From Sphingomonadaceae bacterium 3R27C6 (GTDB lineage: Bacteria > Pseudomonadota > Alphaproteobacteria > Sphingomonadales > Sphingomonadaceae), in contig SCNS01000012.1 of the NCBI GenBank assembly GCA_005503215.1, forward strand, positions 62,001 through 126,000: a stretch of DNA of 64,000 nt. The letters run 5' to 3'. Positions within the stretch are counted from its first letter, which is position 1, and every line of letters begins with the position of its first letter. A program made the translations under genes and the position numbers. This document shows, in pieces, positions 24,995 to 33,197 of this stretch. The notes beneath the pieces are model-generated. The model had not been told where the DNA came from. It saw only the letters and a program-made list of their open reading frames with translations, and searched no databases.

Positions 24995-27900
24995 TCAGTT
25001 CGCGTAAAGCAGCGGTGGCCGCCAGGCATTCTGGTCGACCTCGTCGCTGACCTTGTAGACCACGCCCTTGCTGTTCAGGAACAATTTCTCCATTTCGGGC
25101 CGGGTGAACGGCCGTGATCCGACGCGCCCGAACACCGCCATCTGGCCGCCGGTCTCGTCGACGGCGCGGTCGCGGTCGAGGCCCTTCGACAGCGCGAGCG
25201 CGGGTGACGGCGTCTTTGCCCACGCGATCAGCTCGGGGGTCGGTTTGGGCGAGAAACCATAGAGGCCCGGATTGTCCGGGCTGGTCAGCTGGAGCACCTT
25301 GATCCCATTCCTGCCGTCGGCGACATAACCGAACAGCGAGGCGTTGGTCGACGCGACGACGACATCCTCGGCATCGCTCAGCGCGCCGCCAAAGGTCAGC
25401 CCCGGCCAGACGACCGGCGCCGCGGGACGCGTCACATCGACGATCACCAGCCCGTCGGCCTTCGCCGCGACATACATATAGGTTCGTGCGACGTAGATCT
25501 TCCGCGCGTTGGCCAACCGCACCGTGCCCGCGGGCACCGCGACCGGCTGCGCGAGATTGGTGATGTCGAACAGCTTCACGCCCTCGGCATCGGTGACCCA
25601 GAGGTAACGGAACTGCACAGCGCTCGCGCGCGCATCGGTCAGCGGCAGCTGCGCCGTGACCTTCGGCTGGAGCGGGGTCGAGAGGTCGAGCACGACCAGC
25701 CCCGCATCGGTGGTGATATAGGCCATGCTGCCCGCGAGCGTCACATGCCGCGCCCCCGCCAGCACGTTGCCCTCGTTCCACGTCAGCGCGCGCTTGAACT
25801 TGTTGTTGCGGAATTCACCGTCGGCCAATGTGTCGATGTCGACCAGAATCAGCCCTTCGACGCTGTCGGTGATGACGGCGTAACGGTAGATGTCGTGCAT
25901 CACCTGTTCGTGGTTCTCGGGGAAATTCTTCACGATATTTTCGTTGCGCGACACGCTGACCGGCTGAGTCGTCGCAATCGCCATGCACGTCGCATTCTTC
26001 GTCTTCACATGCGTGTCCTGCCCAAGCGCCGAGAAGGGCGCGCGGATGATGCGTTCGGAGAAGCCCTTGTTGCCGATCGACGCGACGTCATAGACGCGGA
26101 AACCGCCCCTGCCCTCGGCGACGAACATATATTCGCCGCGCTGCTGCAGGCAGTTCACGCGTCCGCTCGTTCCCTGGACGATATTGGCGAATTCCTCGAG
26201 CGCTTGGGTTTCGCCCGAGCCCTTCTTGTCGAGGATCTTGCCGCGCACCCAATTCTTCAGCTCGCGGCCATTCTGTTCGACGTGCAGCTTCCAATAATCG
26301 GGATAGGCATATTTCTGGAGATAGCTGCCGATCACCGCCTGCGGTTCGTCCCATTCGGTGACGCGCGTCGCCTGGAAGCTGTTTTCCTGACCCGACCAGA
26401 CGTTCAAACCGACGAAATTGACGAAATTGGTGCCGAGCAAATTGAGCTGCGCCATGATCGCATTGTTATCGTCGGCGGCCGACAGATGGCAGTCGCTGCA
26501 CTGCTTGGTTTCGGAGCGGCGGACGGTGTGCGGGAAATGCGGCGCGAAAGCCTGGCTCGAATAGCCCGCCGACGAGATCGGCGGTTGCTGCACATAAATG
26601 CGCTCGCGGTTGATGTTCGTCGACGACAACACCAGCGCCGAGGTCGAGCGCACCGGGGTGATGATCCCGCGCGCCTCGCCGTTCGGGCCGGGTTCGCCGG
26701 GCTTGGTGAGCTGATGCCGGCCGAGCTGGAACATTTCGTCGCGCGCCACCTGCGGGTTGTACGTCGCGAAGTTGCGCGTCTCCTCCCCCTCGAAATGGTG
26801 CATCTTGGTCTTCCAGTTCGCCTCGATCGGCAAATGGCAGCCACCGCAACTCGTCGTCCACGACAGGTGACAGGTGAAGCAGGTCATCTTGTCGTCGCCG
26901 TGCGCGCGGTCCTCGCGTCCGATCCCCGGTCCCCACTCGAACTTGCCGTCCTCGCTGCCCGCCCGCGCCATCAGCTTCGCGCGCGCCGCCTTGGCGTTGA
27001 AATGCGGCCCCGGGGTCACCGCCTGCTTGACGAGGCTGACCTGCCATTCGAGCTTCGGATCGACGATCGACCGCTGGATCAGCCCGATCACCTCGGCATC
27101 GTCGTTATACTGGAATTCGAAGCGGCGGCGCCCGTCGGGGTTGCGGAGCAGCGCAAGGTTATTGCCCTGCGGCCGCGCCGCGACGTTCGAGGTGAGCAGG
27201 TTCGGGAAGGCGTCGGCGGTGCCGTGGCAATCCTTGCAGCTGATCTCGACCGCGTTCGCGACCTCGCCCTGGATATAGCCGTTGCCATGGCTGTCCTGCG
27301 CGAAGTGGCAGTCGGCGCATTGCATGCCTTTTTCGGCATGGATGTCCATCATATGAACCGCCTTGCCGGGGTTGAGACCGGGCGGCACGAACTTGCCCTC
27401 GACACCCGGCCGGCCCGGATCGGCGCTCGACAGGCAGAGGTCGCGCTCCTTCGGATCGGTGTAATGGCTGCAGCTCTTGCGCCATTTTTCCGGGTCCTTC
27501 GGATCGATGATGTTCGCGGTGTCGGTGCCGTAGGTCGCCATATTGCCGTCGGCGGTCAGCAGGTTGCCGTTGCGGTCGCGCTTGAAGATGCCGCGGAAGT
27601 TCCAGCCGTGGCCGTGATAGTCGGCGAACTGCGTATCCTTGTTGCTGTCGTTGACGTCATAGACGTCGCGCAGGAATTCGACGTCGGCCCACAGCCCGCG
27701 CGTCGCCGCACCTTCGGGGTTGCGTTCGAGCACCTGATGCACTTCGGCCGCGGTCGGATAGCGCTGCTGCTTGTATTTCTTCTGATATTCTTCGTCGCTC
27801 ATCCCCGGCGGGCGCGGCGCGGTGTTGTCCGGCCCCGGCCACATCTGCGGCGCGTCGGACTCATAATCCCACATCGTGTAGCCGAGGTAGGAGTTCAGGA

Positions 27901-29287
27901 AGATGTTCGGCTGGTGCATGTGGCACGACATGCACTGCGACGTCGGGATCGCGCGGGTGAAGGCATGGCTGATCGGGTGGCCCGATTCGCCGCGCGCCGG
28001 AGATTCGGGGCGCGCCGGGACGTCGGGATCGGCGGGGTCTATCAGCGCGCCATGACCACCGCCGGCCTGATGGCCGTCCTCGGCGCCATGCGCATCGCCG
28101 CCGTGCCCGCCCTCGGGCTTCCACTTCTTCTCGGCGATCGTCGGATCGACCGTCGCGGTTTCGCCATCGCGGCCGAACTTGGCATAGGTCAGGCTGTGCC
28201 GCGGCTCGCGATCGTTGGCGTAGATGACGTGGCAGCCCGAACAGCCCGAATGGCGATAGTCGCCGGGCTGGTCGTTCGTGCCCATGAACCACGATAGCGG
28301 GTCGTTGAGGCGCGTCTTGTGGATGTTGAGCACGGGGATCGAGACGCGCAGCCCGGTGCCGGGGCCGCGGTTCGACTGCTTGAGATCGGGGCGCCCCGGT
28401 TCCTCGAGCCGCTGGATGCTGCCGGTCGGGTTCGGCAGGCCGATTTCGGGGAATTGCGTGTTGATGTTACGCCCGCCGCGCTCGAACACGCGGAAGACGT
28501 CGCCCGGCGGCAGCACGCTCCAGCGCGGCAGCGGATACATTTTGGCGAGCGCGCCGCGCTTTTTCTCTTCATCGGTCAATATCTTGTCGAAACCGAAGCT
28601 CGGCTTGCACGCCTCCTTATATTCCTCGGCGGTGAGCCGCGACGAGGGCGAGAGGATGCAGGCGGGCTCCCCGGTGCGCGTGTAAGCCTCGCCGAAGATG
28701 TAGTTCTTATAGGGGACGATGCCATTGTTATACGCCGCGCCGCCCCACAGCATCGCGCCGGTCGACATCATCGACCGCTCGGTCGCCTCTATCACCTCGA
28801 GGTGGCACGCGCCGCACGCCTCGCGCGCGACGCGGTAATCGCTGGGGTTCACGAAGCGGATGAATTCGGGCGATTCCTTGTTGAGCAAGGTATAGCTGCG
28901 CTGCGGGTTCGCCGAGCTATAGTGCCAGGCGCCGGGCAAAGTCGGCTGCGGGTGCGCGAGCTTCATCACCGCCTTGTTCGTCGGATGCTGGTAGCCGAGG
29001 CTGGGCGTGCCGCGCTGGCTCGCATCGCCGCCGTGGCAGTCGGTACAGCCCAATCTTACGGCGGGCGTCGCATGCATCGACGGCTGGTCGGTGCGCGTGT
29101 GGCAGCTGTAGCAGCCTTCCGACTTGGCGGTGACGTCGGCCTCGCTCTGCTCGCGCGGCGCGGGCGGGGTGAAGCGATATTCGATCTTGAGCGGTTTCTC
29201 TTCTTCGGCCGCACGCACGACACTCGCGCCGAACGCCGCGCACATCGTCACGAAAGCCAGCAGGGCGAAGAGTTTGCGCCGCAGCAT
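24995..29287 (-). CDS. Decaheme c-type cytochrome fused to LVIVD-type beta-propeller
   Basis: A 1430-residue exported protein with signal peptide MLRRKLFALLAFVTMCAAFG to about residue 27. Ten CXXCH haem sites are visible at about residues 59, 81, 158, 349, 452, 657, 684, 803, 814 and 930. A His/Gly-rich loop (393-413) separates two haem groups. From about 1040 to 1350, LVIVD-type repeats appear (GLILVDIDT, GLVVLDLSTPLQPKV, GVKLFDITNLAQPV, GLVIVDVTRPAAPV), predicting a beta-propeller. It begins on the base before the barrel gene ends, last of four packed genes. I infer electron transfer at or outside the outer membrane; the electron donor and acceptor are unknown. Confidence 0.85.
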   Translation of the reverse strand: MLRRKLFALLAFVTMCAAFGASVVRAAEEEKPLKIEYRFTPPAPREQSEADVTAKSEGCYSCHTRTDQPSMHATPAVRLGCTDCHGGDASQRGTPSLGYQHPTNKAVMKLAHPQPTLPGAWHYSSANPQRSYTLLNKESPEFIRFVNPSDYRVAREACGACHLEVIEATERSMMSTGAMLWGGAAYNNGIVPYKNYIFGEAYTRTGEPACILSPSSRLTAEEYKEACKPSFGFDKILTDEEKKRGALAKMYPLPRWSVLPPGDVFRVFERGGRNINTQFPEIGLPNPTGSIQRLEEPGRPDLKQSNRGPGTGLRVSIPVLNIHKTRLNDPLSWFMGTNDQPGDYRHSGCSGCHVIYANDREPRHSLTYAKFGRDGETATVDPTIAEKKWKPEGGHGGDAHGAEDGHQAGGGHGALIDPADPDVPARPESPARGESGHPISHAFTRAIPTSQCMSCHMHQPNIFLNSYLGYTMWDYESDAPQMWPGPDNTAPRPPGMSDEEYQKKYKQQRYPTAAEVHQVLERNPEGAATRGLWADVEFLRDVYDVNDSNKDTQFADYHGHGWNFRGIFKRDRNGNLLTADGNMATYGTDTANIIDPKDPEKWRKSCSHYTDPKERDLCLSSADPGRPGVEGKFVPPGLNPGKAVHMMDIHAEKGMQCADCHFAQDSHGNGYIQGEVANAVEISCKDCHGTADAFPNLLTSNVAARPQGNNLALLRNPDGRRRFEFQYNDDAEVIGLIQRSIVDPKLEWQVSLVKQAVTPGPHFNAKAARAKLMARAGSEDGKFEWGPGIGREDRAHGDDKMTCFTCHLSWTTSCGGCHLPIEANWKTKMHHFEGEETRNFATYNPQVARDEMFQLGRHQLTKPGEPGPNGEARGIITPVRSTSALVLSSTNINRERIYVQQPPISSAGYSSQAFAPHFPHTVRRSETKQCSDCHLSAADDNNAIMAQLNLLGTNFVNFVGLNVWSGQENSFQATRVTEWDEPQAVIGSYLQKYAYPDYWKLHVEQNGRELKNWVRGKILDKKGSGETQALEEFANIVQGTSGRVNCLQQRGEYMFVAEGRGGFRVYDVASIGNKGFSERIIRAPFSALGQDTHVKTKNATCMAIATTQPVSVSRNENIVKNFPENHEQVMHDIYRYAVITDSVEGLILVDIDTLADGEFRNNKFKRALTWNEGNVLAGARHVTLAGSMAYITTDAGLVVLDLSTPLQPKVTAQLPLTDARASAVQFRYLWVTDAEGVKLFDITNLAQPVAVPAGTVRLANARKIYVARTYMYVAAKADGLVIVDVTRPAAPVVWPGLTFGGALSDAEDVVVASTNASLFGYVADGRNGIKVLQLTSPDNPGLYGFSPKPTPELIAWAKTPSPALALSKGLDRDRAVDETGGQMAVFGRVGSRPFTRPEMEKLFLNSKGVVYKVSDEVDQNAWRPPLLYAN

Positions 29288-31219
29288 CTAGAAACTCAAA
29301 ATCACATTGGCGAGGATCGACACATAGGCGTCATTCTTCTGCTTGTTGTCGAACAGATCCTTGAACCCCTTGCCGGGCAGCAGCACCGCACCGCTGAGGC
29401 GTCCGACGATATTCTGCGTCGCCTTGGGCCGCCAGATCGTCGCGACCGACAGGTCGAAGCCGATATCCTTCGGGATCGACCCTTCGGTGCGCAGCGCCTG
29501 CAGGCTCGACGTATTCTCGAACCACAGATGGTTGAAATTGGTGCTGACGCGAAATTCGGGGGTCAGGTCGAAATCGGCGCCCGCGCCGACGAAGACCGTG
29601 CCCGGGTTGTTGAAGTTCGACTGCCCCTCTTCCTTCGACGAGCGCAGCGAGTTCAAAATGCCGTTGCGCCCGCTGATCGCGATGACGCGCCCGCCGCCCG
29701 CGAAGGGAATCGTCTGGCGGATCCAGTAACTGGTGTCGGCGCCGCCGAAGATCGGATTCTCGAAGATCGCGTCGAACCCGCCCTCGGTCTCGTTATACGG
29801 ATCGCCGTCGCCGGTCGCATAGAGCCCCGAGAGGCGGAAGCGCATCCAGTCGTGATCGTAGCTAAGCTCGACCGCGCCGAAGCCCGCACGAATCTCGGCG
29901 GGCTTGCTCGTGAAGAAGCTGTTCCGGTCTTCGCCGAGCGCAGCATAGAAGCTCGCGGTGACGTTGATCCGTCCGATCCGCCCGTCGGCGCTGTAGCCGA
30001 GGTAAACGACGTCATATTCGCGCCCGCGCAGGTCGCCGAGCAGCGCGGGCCGTACCGGGAAACCATTATGGTCGATCTGCACGTCATTCTTTTCTCGGTT
30101 CATATTATACGTCACGCTGACCTGGCTGGTCAGCCCGACGACCGGGAAATCCTGCCGATAGAGATTGCCCGTGAATACGAAATCGCTGCGCGGGGTCTGG
30201 GTGATGTCGTTGAGACCGCTGTTGGTGTCCTTTTCGAGCCGCCAGAAGGCCGCGAGATTATATTGGAAGCGGTTGTTGTCACGGTTGCCGAACAGGCGGA
30301 TGCCGAGCTGGCTGTCGTTGAACAGGAAGCCGCGAAAATCGCTCTGGAACGGCTGGATGCCGAGGCGGATCGAATAGAAATCATAACGGTCGGACGTGTT
30401 GCCGAGATGCTTGTCAACGAACAGCTCCTGCACGCCGAGGAACGAGTCATAACGATGGCTCGCCTTCGACGGGCGCACGTCGAGCACGCGCCGTTCGGGC
30501 ACGTCGACGTAGTTCGCTTGGTATGCCAGGGTGACGCGATATTCGATGTCGGGCGGCTTGAACGCGGTCGATCCCTTGATCAGCGCCGCGCCCGCGATGA
30601 AGGTCTGCGCGAAGACGAAGCTGCGATCCTTGCCGAACACGTCGAGGCTGCCCGGCCGTTCGGTCGTCTGGACCCCGACCGGGATCGGGAAGGTGCGTGG
30701 TTCGAACACCGTGTCGGACACCGCATTGGCGACGATGAACCAGTCGTCGCCCTTGATCGGCAGCCATTTGACCTTGCTGCGGTCGATCGCGCGGTCGCCC
30801 TTGTACGTGTTCTGGTTATAGGGGTCGAACCAGCGCTCCTTGACCACGCCAAGCGTTTCGATGAGGCGCCAGCGGTCGGGAACGGGAAGCTGATCCTCCA
30901 TCCCCGGAAACGCCTGCGGCGGCGGCGGGCGCAGCGCGCCGACATTGTCCTGACTGAGCGCGTCGGGAAGGTCGGGGCGATAACCGGGACGGCGGCGGCC
31001 CTCGATGATCTGCGTGACCGGGTCGTCCTTGATCACCTCCTGCCAATCGACGGGCGGCGGCGGCGGAATCAGCTCCTCGGCGGGCTGCTCTGCGGGCGTC
31101 GCGTCACCCGCGACCGGCGGACCTTCGGGCGCGGGGGGCGGCGGCGTGACATCGGCCCCCGGCGCGCCCTGCGCCGCGAGTGTTGCGATGATCGGCCAAA
31201 GGCTGCCCCCCGTCATCAT
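29288..31219 (-). CDS. Predicted outer-membrane beta-barrel of the cytochrome operon
   Basis: A 643-residue protein with an N-terminal hydrophobic export segment (SLWPIIATLAAQGAPGA), then a Pro/Glu-rich linker of about 60 residues. After that come many alternating amphipathic strands rich in aromatic residues (VTLAYQANYVDV, NRFQYNLAAFWRLEKD, FRLSGLYATGDGDPYNE). It ends in ILSF, the terminal Phe used by the outer-membrane barrel assembly machinery. I do not recognise a named porin family. Packed between two haem-related genes and the decaheme gene, it is a candidate sheath for an electron conduit in the manner of MtrB/PioB, by analogy and not by visible homology. Confidence 0.7.
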   Translation of the reverse strand: MMTGGSLWPIIATLAAQGAPGADVTPPPPAPEGPPVAGDATPAEQPAEELIPPPPPVDWQEVIKDDPVTQIIEGRRRPGYRPDLPDALSQDNVGALRPPPPQAFPGMEDQLPVPDRWRLIETLGVVKERWFDPYNQNTYKGDRAIDRSKVKWLPIKGDDWFIVANAVSDTVFEPRTFPIPVGVQTTERPGSLDVFGKDRSFVFAQTFIAGAALIKGSTAFKPPDIEYRVTLAYQANYVDVPERRVLDVRPSKASHRYDSFLGVQELFVDKHLGNTSDRYDFYSIRLGIQPFQSDFRGFLFNDSQLGIRLFGNRDNNRFQYNLAAFWRLEKDTNSGLNDITQTPRSDFVFTGNLYRQDFPVVGLTSQVSVTYNMNREKNDVQIDHNGFPVRPALLGDLRGREYDVVYLGYSADGRIGRINVTASFYAALGEDRNSFFTSKPAEIRAGFGAVELSYDHDWMRFRLSGLYATGDGDPYNETEGGFDAIFENPIFGGADTSYWIRQTIPFAGGGRVIAISGRNGILNSLRSSKEEGQSNFNNPGTVFVGAGADFDLTPEFRVSTNFNHLWFENTSSLQALRTEGSIPKDIGFDLSVATIWRPKATQNIVGRLSGAVLLPGKGFKDLFDNKQKNDAYVSILANVILSF

Positions 31220-31222
31220 CGC

Positions 31223-33193
31223 CTATAGCCCGTTGCAGACATTCTGGTTCGCCGTATCAAGGAAAGGGGCGAACGGGCAGCTGATGTAACGCAGGCGAAC
31301 CCCGGCGCCGACATTTACGACGACGGTGTCCGCACGGATCGCGGCCGGCGCATTGCCGATGCCACCGACGCGCGCGCCGCCGTTATGCGTGCCCAAAAAG
31401 CTGATCATGTCGTCCTGGTCGATGCCATCGCCCGACACCCCGATCGCGCCGACCAGCTGGTTGCCGCGATAGATGGGGACCGATCCGGGGAAGATCTGGA
31501 TGCCATTCTGCAGCCGGTTCTGCCCCGGCTGAGCGTCGGGCAAGGTCGTGCAGCGCGCCGGGGTATCGGTCGGGCTGGCCCCCGACACAAAGCCCAGATG
31601 CGCGCCGAGATTGCCGATGATCAGCGCCGATTGCAGCCCGGTCGAGAAAGGATTGAACTGTGCGATCGGGCGCGACAGTGGCCCCTGCGGGCGGCCGACC
31701 TCGCCATCGGGGAAATAGGGGCGCGACAGATTGCCGTTCGCGCGGTCGGAAAAGGCGATTGTTCCCGTCAGCGCAGCCGGATTGTTCAGGAAGGTTCGTG
31801 TTGCGGTGACGAACTGGCGGACATCGGCGCTGGCATTGGCGCCGAGTTCGCCTCCCGCCTGCGCGCCCGAGAAGAAGGCGGCGGTCCGCGCCTTTTGCAA
31901 CGACACATCGGTGCCGAAGATCGGCGCGTCGGGCGAGCGCACGATGCCGAGCACCGACCCGTGCGTGTCGACGATGCTGATCGTCACCTGCGCGCGGCTG
32001 TCGAGCGGGCGGCGGATTTGCGCGCGCGCGCGGCTCATCACCGCGAAGGCTTCCTCGAGCACCGCGCGCGCCTCGGCCTGCGTCAGCGGCGCGCTGTTCG
32101 TCGCGCCGTCGGTCCCCGCGCGCAGCGGATAGCGGTTCGTGCCGCTGCCGTTGGTGAGGACGAACGCATCGCGGTTCGAAAATTCGGCCGGCGTCGAGGC
32201 GCGGACGCCCGACGCCTCGCTGCCATAGGCGACCCCCGCGGTCACTGCGGCGTTGGCATAGCCGATCACCGCGACAAGATTGCCCGCGGTGCCGTTGAGG
32301 CTCGCAAAGCTTGCGCCGCCGCTCGACATCACCCCCGCAAAACTCGCGTCGGAGAAACGCAGCGATGTCCCGTCGACGGTGATCTTGTCGGCGGTGATCG
32401 TCGAGGGCGCCTCGAACCCGCGCGTTCCCGCGAGCGCGATGAATTCCTCGGGGTCGTTGTCGATATCGAGGATGTTAGCGTCGCTGCCATAGACACCGTC
32501 GCCCATCACCCCGATGCCGCCGACGAGTACGCCATTTTTATAGAGCGGCAGCCCGCCCGGATCGGCGGCGAGGCCGAGCGGCGAACGTTTGGGACCGATC
32601 AGCGCCGCCGCGCCCGGCGCGCCGAAGCGTGCCGACAGGTCGCTGCACGGCAGCTGGCTGAACTGCACGCCGAACAAAGGTCCGCTTTCGAGGCCGACGG
32701 TGGTCGGCGCGGGCGGGAAATGTTCCTGGACGATCTGGCTCGCGGTGCGGGTCGAGAAAGCATTGCCCCCGCTCGAGAGGTACGCGCCGGTCACCGCCTT
32801 GGCGATCGCGCCGCCCTCCGCCGGGAACGTGACATTCTGCGCGTCGATATTGACGCCGTTGGGCGCGGCCGAGGTCGTCGCGGTTGCGCGCGCGCCGGTC
32901 ATCCGAAACACGCCGAGCACATTGCCGACGCGGTCGGTCACCGCGATCACAGACGGCAGGCCGCGCGCCTGCGCTTCCGATATGGCCTGCGCGAGCACGC
33001 GCTCGACATCGGCCGTGGTCAGCGCCTCGGCGGCGGGCGGGGTGTAAACCGTCGTCGGCGTGGGGGTCGGTGTGGGTGTGGGCGTCGGGGTTGGCGTGCC
33101 GCCACCGCCGCCGCCTCCACCGCACGAGGTGAGCAGCAGGGCGCCCATCGCGGCAAAGGCGGCCGAACGGAAAAGATGGGTTCTGTTTTGCAT
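31223..33193 (-). CDS. Lipoprotein with two GlcG/HbpS-like haem-binding domains
   Basis: A 656-residue lipoprotein: signal MQNRTHLFRSAAFAAMGALL with lipobox LLTSCGG, then polyglycine and a Thr-Pro repeat linker. Two GlcG/HbpS (DUF336-like) modules follow. The first starts near LTTADVERVLAQAISEAQAR (about residue 58) and includes IAVTDRVGNVLGVFRMTGA. The second starts near LTQAEARAVLEEAFAVMSRA (about residue 370) and includes ISIVDTHGSVLGIVRSPDAP. HbpS-type proteins bind haem or sense redox stress. No CXXCH is present. It sits in the operon between the c554-like cytochrome and the barrel, with a three-base gap to the latter. Confidence 0.75.
   Translation of the reverse strand: MQNRTHLFRSAAFAAMGALLLTSCGGGGGGGGTPTPTPTPTPTPTPTTVYTPPAAEALTTADVERVLAQAISEAQARGLPSVIAVTDRVGNVLGVFRMTGARATATTSAAPNGVNIDAQNVTFPAEGGAIAKAVTGAYLSSGGNAFSTRTASQIVQEHFPPAPTTVGLESGPLFGVQFSQLPCSDLSARFGAPGAAALIGPKRSPLGLAADPGGLPLYKNGVLVGGIGVMGDGVYGSDANILDIDNDPEEFIALAGTRGFEAPSTITADKITVDGTSLRFSDASFAGVMSSGGASFASLNGTAGNLVAVIGYANAAVTAGVAYGSEASGVRASTPAEFSNRDAFVLTNGSGTNRYPLRAGTDGATNSAPLTQAEARAVLEEAFAVMSRARAQIRRPLDSRAQVTISIVDTHGSVLGIVRSPDAPIFGTDVSLQKARTAAFFSGAQAGGELGANASADVRQFVTATRTFLNNPAALTGTIAFSDRANGNLSRPYFPDGEVGRPQGPLSRPIAQFNPFSTGLQSALIIGNLGAHLGFVSGASPTDTPARCTTLPDAQPGQNRLQNGIQIFPGSVPIYRGNQLVGAIGVSGDGIDQDDMISFLGTHNGGARVGGIGNAPAAIRADTVVVNVGAGVRLRYISCPFAPFLDTANQNVCNGL
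33053..33122 (-). repeat. Low-complexity Gly and Thr-Pro repeat coding region
   Basis: Six-base Thr-Pro units and GGC/GGT glycine codons encode about eight Gly and eight Thr-Pro pairs just after the lipobox Cys of the GlcG-like lipoprotein. The tract is an extended linker and, being a simple repeat in multiples of three, could change length without a frameshift. Confidence 0.8.
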
Positions 33194-33197
33194 GACC

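Noticed and set aside
25745..31228. Long open frames on the plus strand (about 850 and 970 codons) opposite the decaheme and barrel genes
   Set aside because: They are antisense shadows of GC-rich codons: Arg/Ala/Gly/Asp-rich, no domain pattern and no ribosome site, while the minus-strand products have signal peptides and CXXCH motifs.
33053..33122. Tandem short repeats as a possible CRISPR
   Set aside because: They are six-base Thr-Pro codon repeats inside a lipoprotein linker, without spacers or cas genes.
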